The notes beneath the pieces are model-generated. The model searched no databases and was not told where the DNA came from. It saw nothing but the letters and a program-made list of their open reading frames with translations. The position numbers and the translations under genes are program-made. Of a DNA stretch of 64,000 bases, positions 36,799-45,419 are shown in pieces (position 1 is the stretch's first letter; every line of letters starts with the position of its first letter). Source of the DNA: Sphingobium jiangsuense (lineage in GTDB: Bacteria > Pseudomonadota > Alphaproteobacteria > Sphingomonadales > Sphingomonadaceae); NCBI RefSeq assembly GCF_014196495.1, contig NZ_JACIDT010000005.1, forward strand, positions 124,001 through 188,000, given 5' to 3'.

Positions 36799-37776
36799 TC
36801 ATTCCGGGTCGATGCCCTTCTTTTCCACGCGCAGGTCGCCGGTCACGCACAGGCGGCAGACCGGGCCGGTGAAGCTGCGTCCGGCGCTCTTGTCGCCGCG
36901 CAGTTGCCATTCCAGCCAGTCGACGGAAATCTGCGCTGCCCGTCCGCCCAGCAGCGTGCGGAACGTGCCGCCATGGCCGGTGTTCATGTCGACCAGCACC
37001 GCCGGCACCGTGTCGATGCGCCGGAAATCGTCGGTGCCGTTGGGATAGGCGACGTCGGTGGGGCCGCCCATGATGTAGAGGATCGGCGCATGCAGCTTCT
37101 TCAACTGGCCCTTGTCGATATAGAGGCCCTCCACCGGCCGGGGATTGTTGGCGAAGATGCCGCTGTTGTGGACGATCGTCGTGGCGATGCGCGGATCCTC
37201 GGAAATCTTCAGCGCCTGAAGCCCGCCGCAGCTGTGGCCCGCCACCGCGATCGCCTTTTCGTCGATCCGGCCCTGATAGGGGCTGCCCTTGCGGCGGTTT
37301 TCGGCCAGCGCCCAGTCGAGGCCCTGCACGACCTGATCGACGGTGGTTTTCGGCTGCTTCGCGCCCGGCGCCAGCGGGGGCGGGGCGACCGCGCCGGTTC
37401 CGGTATAATTGCCGCCGGGCGCGATGACGAGATAGCCATAGGACGCGATTTCGAGCAGATGGGTGCGCGCCGACGCGCCATTGTTGCGGCATCCGCCATT
37501 GCCCCAGATCATCACGCCCATCTTGCGGTTGCCCAGCGCGGCCAGATCGGCCGGGCGATAGACGACATGATCGGACAGGGTGGCGGCGACCTCCTTGATT
37601 GCCGGATAGGGGCCGGTGCCGGGCATGTCGACCATCTTGTCATAGGCTTCGCGGATGAGGTCGCCGTCGAGATCGCGTGCCTCGGCCAGCGTCAGCGCGC
37701 CGGTCGGGCGGGCCGCCGGTTGGGCCAGCGCCGGCAGGGCGACGCAGGCGAGAATCAGCCCCGATATTATGCGCAT
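36799..37776 (-). CDS. Exported alpha/beta hydrolase
   Basis: A 325-residue secreted alpha/beta hydrolase. A signal peptide (LILACVALPALAQ) precedes the fold. The nucleophile elbow is GHSCGGLQA, with a probable acid at MGGPTDVAYPNGTDDF and the His in NTGHGGTF. A four-cysteine pattern (for example CRNNG, and CRLCV near the C-terminus) suggests disulfides. AGGAGGAGATAAGAGG fixes ATG 37776. It is divergent from the tannase-type gene, with two LacI-type operators in the 196-bp space between them, so both are likely co-regulated. Probably an esterase; substrate not predictable. Confidence 0.8.
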   Translation of the reverse strand: MRIISGLILACVALPALAQPAARPTGALTLAEARDLDGDLIREAYDKMVDMPGTGPYPAIKEVAATLSDHVVYRPADLAALGNRKMGVMIWGNGGCRNNGASARTHLLEIASYGYLVIAPGGNYTGTGAVAPPPLAPGAKQPKTTVDQVVQGLDWALAENRRKGSPYQGRIDEKAIAVAGHSCGGLQALKISEDPRIATTIVHNSGIFANNPRPVEGLYIDKGQLKKLHAPILYIMGGPTDVAYPNGTDDFRRIDTVPAVLVDMNTGHGGTFRTLLGGRAAQISVDWLEWQLRGDKSAGRSFTGPVCRLCVTGDLRVEKKGIDPE

Positions 37777-37831
37777 CCTCTTATCTCCTCCTCCTGTTGG
37801 GAAGCGGATAAAAGTGCAGTTATCGCAGCTA

Positions 37832-37845
37832 TGCAAGTGCTTACA
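37832..37845 (+). promoter_or_regulatory. LacI-type operator candidate 2
   Basis: TGCAAGTGCTTACA, 56 bp upstream of the divergent alpha/beta hydrolase start. Matches the set consensus apart from the central T. Confidence 0.6.
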
Positions 37846-37888
37846 CAAAAAAATAAGGGCATATGACGGATTTTCGTTGATTCTTCTT

Positions 37889-37902
37889 TGAAAGTGCTTT
37901 CA
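37889..37902 (+). promoter_or_regulatory. LacI-type operator candidate 3
   Basis: TGAAAGTGCTTTCA, nearly a perfect palindrome, 71 bp upstream of the tannase-type gene and 43 bp from candidate 2. Two sites this close could allow cooperative binding or control of each divergent promoter separately. Confidence 0.65.
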
Positions 37903-37972
37903 TCTGTTGCGATCCAGCAAGAATGAACAAGGGCGCCCGGCGAGCGCGCCCATGATCCGGGGAGAGGGAAAT

Positions 37973-39550
37973 ATGGCGTCCATGCGATATGCGGTGCTGG
38001 CGGTCATGGTCCTGCCGCTGCTGTCCTGCGCGAGCGGCGGAGCGGGCGGCGTGGCGAATGCTCCGGTCGGCGCTGCTCCGCCGAGGGAGGCGGCCGCATC
38101 GCCTGCGGCCTGCGCAGCCCTCGCCGGCCGCATCGGCGACCTCATGGTGACGGCGGCGACCCCGGTGATGCCCGCGCCCGCCTGGACGGTGGAGACCGAC
38201 AGCAGCTATGAGCCGCTGCCGGTCACGCGGCCGCTGTGCCGGGTGGAAGGCACGATCGAGGGCAATATCGGTTTCGAGGCCTGGCTGCCGCACGACTGGA
38301 ACGGCCGCCTGCTCGCCGGGGGCGTCGGCGGGCCCGCGGGGCAGTTCAACTATCGCGACATGTCGCGCCGGACGGAAGAGGGCTTCGCGACCTTCTCCAC
38401 CGACAGCGGCCACAAGAAGACGCAGACGCGCTGGATGGCCGACGCCAAGGCGCGGGAGGATTATGAGCATCGCGCGACCCATCTTTCCGCCGTCGCGGCC
38501 AAGGCGCTGGTCGAGCGCTTCTACGGCGCGCCCGCCCGGCGCAGCTATTTCCTCGGCTGTTCGGGCGGCGGGCGGCAGGCGTTGAAGGAAATGCAGGTCT
38601 ATCCGGCCGATTTCGACGGCGTCATCGCCGGCGCGCCGGGACCGAACATGCCGCTCCAGTCGGTGCGGATGATGTGGTTTTCGCTGCGCGCCAAGCAGAA
38701 CCCCGCCGCCGCGCCGACCGACGCCGACTGGGACCTCTATGAAAAGGCCGCGACCAATGCCTGCGATACGCTCGACGGGGTGAAGGACGGCATCATCTCC
38801 CATCCCCCCGCCTGCCGCTTCGACATAGCGGCGCTGGCCTGCAAGCCGGGCGAGGCGAAAGCCTGCCTCGCGCCCGAAAAGGTCGCGCTGATGCGGGAGA
38901 TCATCGCGCCGCTGCGCGACGAGGCGGGCAAGCCGATGGACGGCGGCCTCGTCGCCGGGGTGCGCACGCGGCCCGGCCCGCCTTCGCCGCTGCTGCGCGC
39001 GATGTGGGCGGACGGCATTTATGACGACCCGGACTGGGACGAGGACAGCTTCCGCCGCACCGCCGACCTCGCCGCCGTCCATGCGAAAATGCCGCAGCTG
39101 CGCGCGGACAGCACCGCGATCGATCCCTTCCTTGCCGGAGACCGCAAGGCGATCATCTATCAGGGCTGGGCCGACCCCTCGACCAATGCCGGACCGACGA
39201 TCGACTATTACAGCGCGCTGGCCGAGAGATATGGCGGCTTCGACCGGATTTCGGACAATGTGCGGCTGTTCATGGTGCCGGGCATGTATCATTGCCGGGG
39301 CGGGCCGGGGCCGGAGGCGTTCGGCGGATCGGGCCACCCGACATGGCCGGGCCAGCCGGATCGCGATATCCTCTGGGCGATGATCCGCTGGGTCGAGCAG
39401 GGGCAGGCGCCGGAGCAGCTGAACGCCACCGGCAAGTCGGCGGACGGCAAGTCTTTCGTCCGGCCGCTCTGCCCCTATCCGGCGCGCGCGGTCTACAAGG
39501 GTGGCGGTGCCGATCCGGCCTCGCCCGGCGCGTTCGAGTGCGCCCGGTGA
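37973..39550 (+). CDS. Tannase/feruloyl-esterase family lipoprotein
   Basis: A 525-residue member of the tannase and feruloyl esterase family. The N-terminus is a lipoprotein signal (lipobox LLSC). The nucleophile Ser lies in YFLGCSGGGRQALKEMQ, with the family motif GVIAGAPGPN. The Asp is probably in QGWADPSTNAGPTIDYY and the His in MYHCRGGPG, whose adjacent Cys can form the family's disulfide with the Cys before the nucleophile. These enzymes hydrolyse esters of gallic, ferulic or related aromatic acids, or MHET/BHET-like diesters. GGAGAGGGAAAT precedes ATG 37973. Its last codons overlap the CocE-type gene (GTGA), making a two-gene operon under LacI-type operators. Confidence 0.85.
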   Translation: MASMRYAVLAVMVLPLLSCASGGAGGVANAPVGAAPPREAAASPAACAALAGRIGDLMVTAATPVMPAPAWTVETDSSYEPLPVTRPLCRVEGTIEGNIGFEAWLPHDWNGRLLAGGVGGPAGQFNYRDMSRRTEEGFATFSTDSGHKKTQTRWMADAKAREDYEHRATHLSAVAAKALVERFYGAPARRSYFLGCSGGGRQALKEMQVYPADFDGVIAGAPGPNMPLQSVRMMWFSLRAKQNPAAAPTDADWDLYEKAATNACDTLDGVKDGIISHPPACRFDIAALACKPGEAKACLAPEKVALMREIIAPLRDEAGKPMDGGLVAGVRTRPGPPSPLLRAMWADGIYDDPDWDEDSFRRTADLAAVHAKMPQLRADSTAIDPFLAGDRKAIIYQGWADPSTNAGPTIDYYSALAERYGGFDRISDNVRLFMVPGMYHCRGGPGPEAFGGSGHPTWPGQPDRDILWAMIRWVEQGQAPEQLNATGKSADGKSFVRPLCPYPARAVYKGGGADPASPGAFECAR

Positions 39551-41550
39551 CGGGTTGGGGGGTGAGCAGGCTGGCGCTGGCCCTCCTGCCGCTGGGGTTC
39601 CTCTCCACGGCGGCGGCGCTGGCGCCGGAGCAAGTCCACGCCCGCGCCGAGGCGGCGGGTTACACCCGGCAGGCCCATTATGTGCCGATGCGCGACGGCA
39701 CGCTGCTGGCTGTCAGCATCTATGCTCCGGCGGGCAAGGCAGCCGATCGCCATCCGGTGCTGCTCTGGCTGTTGCCCGACCGGCGCGAGACGATTGATCC
39801 GCGCACCGGCGCGATCGAACCGAAGATGCCGCGCGCCGACATCGCCTTCTTTACTGCACACGGCTATGCGATCGCGCTGGCCGAGATGCGCGGCGGCGGC
39901 GCCTCCTTCGGCGGGCGCGAGATCGACCGGGGACCGCAGATCGGGCGCGACGGCAAGGATCTGGTCGACTGGATCGCCGCGCAGCGCTGGTCGGACGGCA
40001 CGGTGGGGATGATCGGCGCCTCCTATCAGGGCTTTGCCCAATATGCGACCGCCGCCAACCGCCCGGTCGCGCTGAAGGCGATCTTCCCCGAAATCGCCGG
40101 GTTCGACGATTACGGCTCGATGTTCCACCCCGGCGGCATCCTCAATGTCGCGCTATCGGATTATGCCTCGGGCAGCATCGCGCGCATGGCGCAGAACCGT
40201 TTCGATCCGGCGCGCAAGGAATTCCCGTCGCCGCCCGTCGTGGACGAGGACGGCGATGGTGAGCTGGCCGACGAGATCCCGCTCGACCGCAACGGCGACG
40301 GCTCCTTTCTGGACGAAGGCGAGCCAACCTATGCCGACGGCCAGCCGCGCCGGCACCTCTATTACCGGGCGACCGTCGAGCATGCGGGCAATTTCAACCT
40401 GACCGTCGATGCGATCGCCGCCGCGCCCTTCCGCGACAGCAGGCTGGGGACGACGCCCTACAGCTATCATGATGTCGATCCGGGGACGAAGCCGGTCGAT
40501 ATCGCGAAGGCGGGGATCGCGGTCTATAATCGCGGCGGCTGGTTCGATTATCATGCGCGCGACACCGCGCTCTGGTATGCGACGCTGGAGGGGCGGACGC
40601 CGGTGCGTATGATGATGGCGCCGACCGGCCATGGCGGCCTGCCGTCCAGCGGGACGGAGGATCTTTATCGCGCCGGGCCCTATTTCCGCCATTTCGCGGA
40701 CCCCACCACGAATGAGCTGATGAACCGCGAAAAGCTGCGCTTTTTCGATCGCCATGTGCGGGGCATCGACAACGGCTTCGACCGCGAGGATCCGGTGCTG
40801 CTCTATGTGATGGGCAAGGGCTGGCGGCGGGAAAAGACATGGCCGCTGGAGCGCGCGCGGCCGACCCGGCTGCATTTCGGCAGCGGGCATAGGCTGCTTC
40901 CCCGGCCGGACGCGGGCGGGGCCGACAGCTATCGCGTGGACTTCGCCGCAAGCTCGCTTTCCGGCGGGGCCAATCGCTGGAACTACGGCATATCCCGCGC
41001 CCGGCAGCCGATGACGCTCGACGGCGACGCGGCCCGTCGCCTCGCCTATGTCGGCGAGCCGCTGGCGGGCGATGTCGAGGTGACGGGCCACCCGCTTGTC
41101 GACCTGCGGCTTTCCTCGACGGCGGCGGAGGGCGATGTGTTCGTCTATCTGGAGGATGTGGCCCCGGACGGGTCGAGCCTGCTCGTCAGCGAGGGCCAGT
41201 TGCGGGCCAATTATCACCGGCCGCGCCCGATCGAGACCATGCTGGCGGCGCCCGCGCGCGGCTTCGGCGTCAAGCCGCTGTTGCCGTGGCAGGGGTTCGA
41301 CCAGGCGGATTACGACCCGGCGCCCTTCGCCGACGGGCGAGAGCTGCGCCTGCGCTTCGACCTGATGCCGACGAGCTGGGTCTTCCGCAAGGGGCACCGC
41401 ATCCGCATCTCCATCGCCGGTGCGGACAACCCCAGCTTCGCGATCCATCCGGGCCTCGCCGACACCGCGCGCAAGGGCGAGGCGCCGGTCTGGACGCTGC
41501 GCCGGGGGGCGGACGGATCGTCGGTCGTGCTGCCGGTGATAGCGGACTGA
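39547..41550 (+). CDS. CocE/NonD-family hydrolase
   Basis: A 667-residue hydrolase of the CocE/X-Pro dipeptidyl-peptidase superfamily. It starts at a GTG overlapping the stop of the tannase-type gene, with a signal peptide (to STAAA). The nucleophile is in MIGASYQGFAQY. The family's AEMRGGGASFGG region is seen, and a C-terminal jelly-roll domain (DVEVTGHPLVDLRLSS, FRKGHRIRISIAGADNPSF). Members include cocaine esterase and alpha-amino-ester hydrolases. An inserted acidic stretch around residues 230-265 (DEDGDGELADEI, DRNGDGSFLDEGEP) resembles calcium-binding dockerin/EF-like loops. It likely acts on the same esters as its partner. Confidence 0.82.
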   Translation: MTGWGVSRLALALLPLGFLSTAAALAPEQVHARAEAAGYTRQAHYVPMRDGTLLAVSIYAPAGKAADRHPVLLWLLPDRRETIDPRTGAIEPKMPRADIAFFTAHGYAIALAEMRGGGASFGGREIDRGPQIGRDGKDLVDWIAAQRWSDGTVGMIGASYQGFAQYATAANRPVALKAIFPEIAGFDDYGSMFHPGGILNVALSDYASGSIARMAQNRFDPARKEFPSPPVVDEDGDGELADEIPLDRNGDGSFLDEGEPTYADGQPRRHLYYRATVEHAGNFNLTVDAIAAAPFRDSRLGTTPYSYHDVDPGTKPVDIAKAGIAVYNRGGWFDYHARDTALWYATLEGRTPVRMMMAPTGHGGLPSSGTEDLYRAGPYFRHFADPTTNELMNREKLRFFDRHVRGIDNGFDREDPVLLYVMGKGWRREKTWPLERARPTRLHFGSGHRLLPRPDAGGADSYRVDFAASSLSGGANRWNYGISRARQPMTLDGDAARRLAYVGEPLAGDVEVTGHPLVDLRLSSTAAEGDVFVYLEDVAPDGSSLLVSEGQLRANYHRPRPIETMLAAPARGFGVKPLLPWQGFDQADYDPAPFADGRELRLRFDLMPTSWVFRKGHRIRISIAGADNPSFAIHPGLADTARKGEAPVWTLRRGADGSSVVLPVIAD

Positions 41551-41568
41551 CCGGCGCGCTATCCGCCT

Positions 41569-42969
41569 TCAGGCGAAGACCTGCCTCACATCGTCCACGG
41601 TGTCGATCGCCAGAATCCGCTCCGCCAGCTGGCGCGCCCGATCCGGGGCGAGGGGCACGCGGGCACGGCCGGTGCAATCGACGAATTTCGCGACGAGCTG
41701 CTCGCGCGCCAGCGGCCGCTCCGGCGAGCCGAGCGGGGTCGCGAATTCACCGCGCAGCATCTCGCCATTCTTCAGCTCCACCGCCAGGAAACCACCCGAT
41801 CCGGCGGGCCAGCCCGGCGCGTCGGCCTCGACCGGCGCGACCAGCGCGGCCATCGCCAGCACATCGGGATCGGCCAGCGAGGCCGCGTCGAAATCGTCGA
41901 GCGTCACCTTGCCGCGCACCGCGGCCAGCGCGATGGTGAAGGGAATGCTGAACTTGGCGTCGATCGCCACGGCGGGCGCCTGCTTGCGCGGCAGCGGGTC
42001 GATCAGCATGCGCGTCACCGCGTCGATCCCGGCGTGGATGCGGGCGATCTGTGAGGCGTCGATCCCGGCGCGGTGGATGAGGCCGATCGCCAGCTCGATA
42101 TAGGCATGGGTGCCCCGGCAGGAGGGCCAGGGCTTGAAGCTGAGCATCTGGCCGTGGAACCAGTCCCCCAGCCGGTCGAGCATCACGCCGCCGTCATACT
42201 CACCCCCGGCATAGAGGTCGAAAAAGCCGTCCCTGCCCTCGATCGGCGCGTCGAAGCCGGTGACGCCGCCCGCCGCCAGCCGGGCGCAGTGGATCGCCGC
42301 CTGCGCCGGGAACGCCTCGCGGATCGCGCGAATATTGGTGTCGCGCGAATGCTTGATCGCGCCCGGCATCGTCGCCTGGCAGAGCATGAGCGAGAGGGCG
42401 TCGCGGGTCCGGCGCTCGTCCAGCCCCAATATCCGCGCGCAGGCCGCCGCCGCGCCATAGGCGCCGATGATCGGCGGCGGATACCAGCCGCCCGCCTCCA
42501 TCGGCCGCCGCAGCGAAAGGCCCAGCCGGCACACCAGGTCGCAGCCGATGGCGAGCGCGGTCAGCAGCGTGCGCCCGTCGGCGCCGACCTCCTGCGCCAG
42601 CGCCAGCGCGGCGGGGATCATCGAGGCATTGGGGTGGCTGGGCGCGGCGTCGAACGCATCCTCATAATCGAGCGCATGGGCCATCGCCCCGTTGGCGAAG
42701 GCCGCGTTTTCCGCCGAAACCTGCATCTCCGTTCCCAATATGCGGGCGGGCCCCGCGGCCTGCCCTGCGGCGATGGCGAGGAAGGGGGCGGCGTCCGCGC
42801 TCATTCCGCTCGCCGCCCAGATCACGCCCGTTCCGTCGAGCAGCGCGCGCCGCATCATCTCGCGGCAGGCTTCGGGCAGCGCATCATAAGGGGTGTTGGC
42901 GATATGGCGGCACAGCCTGTCGCTCAACGACAGATCGTCCGGTGTGGCGGCGGCGCTTGCGAAGGTCAT
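41569..42969 (-). CDS. MmgE/PrpD family protein
   Basis: A 466-residue member of the MmgE/PrpD family (2-methylcitrate dehydratase, cis-aconitate decarboxylase and relatives). Recognisable parts are the N-terminal helical domain with FANGAMAHALDYEDAFDAAPSHPNASMIPAALALAQ and DRRTRDALSL-type helices (LDERRTRDALSLMLCQ). The KPWPSCRGTHAYIELAIGL segment is also present. The family removes water or carboxylate from organic acids, but many members are uncharacterised. The LacI-type operator at 43021 lies 52 bp upstream of its start and 60 bp upstream of the divergent MFS gene. Confidence 0.85.
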   Translation of the reverse strand: MTFASAAATPDDLSLSDRLCRHIANTPYDALPEACREMMRRALLDGTGVIWAASGMSADAAPFLAIAAGQAAGPARILGTEMQVSAENAAFANGAMAHALDYEDAFDAAPSHPNASMIPAALALAQEVGADGRTLLTALAIGCDLVCRLGLSLRRPMEAGGWYPPPIIGAYGAAAACARILGLDERRTRDALSLMLCQATMPGAIKHSRDTNIRAIREAFPAQAAIHCARLAAGGVTGFDAPIEGRDGFFDLYAGGEYDGGVMLDRLGDWFHGQMLSFKPWPSCRGTHAYIELAIGLIHRAGIDASQIARIHAGIDAVTRMLIDPLPRKQAPAVAIDAKFSIPFTIALAAVRGKVTLDDFDAASLADPDVLAMAALVAPVEADAPGWPAGSGGFLAVELKNGEMLRGEFATPLGSPERPLAREQLVAKFVDCTGRARVPLAPDRARQLAERILAIDTVDDVRQVFA

Positions 42970-43020
42970 GGCGGCATCCTTGAATTAACTGCTTGCCACA
43001 TTCCATGGTCTTGCGCTTAA

Positions 43021-43034
43021 TGCAAACGCTTTCA
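43021..43034 (+). promoter_or_regulatory. LacI-type operator candidate 4
   Basis: TGCAAACGCTTTCA between the divergent MmgE/PrpD and MFS genes. Full match to the consensus. Confidence 0.7.
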
Positions 43035-43093
43035 TGAGGAGGGCTCGTTCGCGGCCGGTGCGGCGCGATCGTCACAAAGGGGAAGGATCGGGA

Positions 43094-44383
43094 ATGGATG
43101 ACGCGATGGAACGCCGGATCGGGCGCAAGGTGCTCTGGCGTCTGGTGTTGCCGAGCGCGCTGTTCATCCTGATGGGGTCGATCGACCGCGCCAATGTCGG
43201 CTTCGCCGCGTTGCAGATGAATCAGGCGCTGGGGCTGAGCGGGTCCAAATACGGCTTTGCCGCCGGCATATTGTTCGTCGGCTATCTCGCCGCCAAATAT
43301 CCCAGCGTGCTGCTCTACGAGGCGATCGGCATGCGGCGCTGGCTGGCGATCATCACCCTGTCCTGGGGCGTGTCGGCCTCCGCCATGTCGCTGATCCAGA
43401 CCGAATGGCACCTCTATCTGCTGCGCGTCGTCATCGGCTTCACCGAAGGGGGCCTGTCCTCCGGCCTGATGATCTATCTCAGCCACTGGGCGAGCGAGCG
43501 CTACCGGGCGTCGGTGCTGGCGCTGCCGATCATGGCGATTTCCATCGCGCAGATCGGTGGCGCGCCGATATCCGGCCTGCTGATGGAAACGCAGAACCCG
43601 TTGGGCTGGGAGGGGTGGCGCTGGATGTTCCTGGTGGAGGGCATTCCGGCGGTGCTGCTCGGCCTCTTCGCGTGGTTTTATTACCCCGATGGCCCGCGCG
43701 CGGCGACCTGGCTGTCGGATACCGAGAAATCATGGATGGAAGCCAATATTCGCGGCGCGACCAAGCCGAAAAAGGGCGAGCGGCAGCCGGGGCGCTGGGC
43801 GGTGCTGCGGCTGCCGGTGGGCTGGGTGTCGGCGCTGATCTGGTTCTGCATCCTGTCCGGCAATTACGGCATCATGTTCTGGCTGCCGCAGATCGTGCGC
43901 GGCCTTGCCGATCTCAGCGCGACGGAAACCGGGCTGATCGTCGCGCTGCCCTGGGCGGGAAGCGCGGTCGGCCTCTACCTCAACGCGCGTCATTCCGACC
44001 GGACGCAGGAGCGGTTCCTGCATGTCGCGGTGCCCGCGCTGGTGGGCGGCCTCGGCCTGCTGACCGCCTATGCCTTCGGCCCCGGCCTGCCCGGCCTTGC
44101 CGCGCTGATCGTCGGCGGGGCGTGCATCGGCTGCACGGTCGCGGCCTTCTGGGCGATCCCGACGCGGTTGCTGCCGCCGGAGGCGCTGTCGATGGGCATC
44201 GTCGCGATCAACATCCTCGGCAGCCTCGCGGGCGCGACCGTGCCCGCCGCGATGGGCTATTTGCGCGACGTGTCGGGGTCGTTCCTGCCGCCCACGCTGC
44301 TGCTGGTGGCGATCCAGCTGATCCTCGCGGGCCTGTGCCTCGTCGGGCGCAGGCTGGAGCGCGACGTGCTGGCGGGGCGCTGA
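43094..44383 (+). CDS. MFS transporter, anion:cation symporter type
   Basis: A 429-residue 12-helix major facilitator. The IDRANVGFAALQMNQALGLSGSKYGFAAGILFVGYLA opening and EGGLSSGLMIYLSHW are the ACS family pattern (phthalate, tartrate, 4-hydroxyphenylacetate and allantoate permeases), so it probably imports an organic anion by proton symport. ATG 43094 follows GGAAGGATCGGGA. It is divergent from the MmgE/PrpD gene and shares a LacI-type operator with it. Confidence 0.85.
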   Translation: MDDAMERRIGRKVLWRLVLPSALFILMGSIDRANVGFAALQMNQALGLSGSKYGFAAGILFVGYLAAKYPSVLLYEAIGMRRWLAIITLSWGVSASAMSLIQTEWHLYLLRVVIGFTEGGLSSGLMIYLSHWASERYRASVLALPIMAISIAQIGGAPISGLLMETQNPLGWEGWRWMFLVEGIPAVLLGLFAWFYYPDGPRAATWLSDTEKSWMEANIRGATKPKKGERQPGRWAVLRLPVGWVSALIWFCILSGNYGIMFWLPQIVRGLADLSATETGLIVALPWAGSAVGLYLNARHSDRTQERFLHVAVPALVGGLGLLTAYAFGPGLPGLAALIVGGACIGCTVAAFWAIPTRLLPPEALSMGIVAINILGSLAGATVPAAMGYLRDVSGSFLPPTLLLVAIQLILAGLCLVGRRLERDVLAGR

Positions 44384-44390
44384 ACCGGGT

Positions 44391-45419
44391 TCAGCGCTCC
44401 TCCGCCTTCGCCTCCCGCACGGCGGCGAAGGTGCGCGGCGCCACCGACAGGAGGACGATCGCGCCGATCAATATGCCCGCACCGATCAGTTCCGACCGGC
44501 TCGGCATCTCCAGCCCCCATATCCACGCCAGCAGCACCGCGCCGCCGACGCCCGCGACCAGGCTGGCCGCGCGTTCCAGCGGGACGCAATAGCTGTTCTC
44601 GCTGGGGTGGAGCAGGATGATGATCGCGAACACCGACACGATCGTCAGCGTCAGGCCGATCAGCGCGATCTGGAGGATTTCCGGCTGGGTCCAGACCTCG
44701 ACGAAGCCCCATTCCAGCCCGCTGGTGTTCCTGTCGATGCCGCTCATCGACAGCGCCGCCAGCGCCACGATCGCGAGCGGCAGGGCGACGATCTTCTCTT
44801 CGACGAAATATTTGCGCACCGACGCATCGTCGCCGGTCTTCGACACCTTGGTCATGATGGCGAGGCGCAGGAAATAGCCGAAGGTGTAGAGCAGGATCGT
44901 CGCGATCGCGATCGGCGGCAGGTTCAGCCCGCCCCGGTCGGATATCGTCAGCACCATGGCGATGGCGACCATCACCAGCGCCAGCCAGCTCCACCAGCGC
45001 ACCCGCCGCCCGAACGCGATGTCGACCAGCGGCGCGATGAGCAAAATGTCCCCGCGCATCAGCAGCTGCATGAACGGAATGGAGACATTGGTGATGGTGA
45101 AGGACAGCGGCACGGTGAAGAGAACCAGCGCGGTGCCGATGCCCGACAGGAAGGTGTAGCGGGTGGGAAAGGGAATGCGCAGCCTGCCCAGCGATATCTT
45201 GTTGGCGTCGCGGTGCCAGCCCGACAGCCAGATGAACACATAGGTGGTGACCAGCGAGATGATGAGGGAGGCAGGCAGCGTCTCCAGCCCGGTGATCGGA
45301 CGGCCCAGCGCCGCATTGGGCTGGCTCGTCACCAGCTTGGTGAGGATCACGTTGGGCAGATAGGACAGCAGGTAGAGGAGGACGATGAATTCGAGCGGAA
45401 AGCGGAATGCGAGTTTCAT
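44391..45419 (-). CDS. DMT-like multi-helix membrane protein
   Basis: A 342-residue protein with about ten predicted membrane helices, in the style of EamA/drug-metabolite transporters (for example VSIPFMQLLMRGDILLIAPLVDIAFGRR after the fourth helix and VPLERAASLVAGVGGAVLLAWIWG near the end). It overlaps the downstream end of the CapA-type gene by four bases (ATGA), so it is the second gene of that operon and may transport its substrate or product. The family assignment is moderate; no function known. Confidence 0.6.
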   Translation of the reverse strand: MKLAFRFPLEFIVLLYLLSYLPNVILTKLVTSQPNAALGRPITGLETLPASLIISLVTTYVFIWLSGWHRDANKISLGRLRIPFPTRYTFLSGIGTALVLFTVPLSFTITNVSIPFMQLLMRGDILLIAPLVDIAFGRRVRWWSWLALVMVAIAMVLTISDRGGLNLPPIAIATILLYTFGYFLRLAIMTKVSKTGDDASVRKYFVEEKIVALPLAIVALAALSMSGIDRNTSGLEWGFVEVWTQPEILQIALIGLTLTIVSVFAIIILLHPSENSYCVPLERAASLVAGVGGAVLLAWIWGLEMPSRSELIGAGILIGAIVLLSVAPRTFAAVREAKAEER

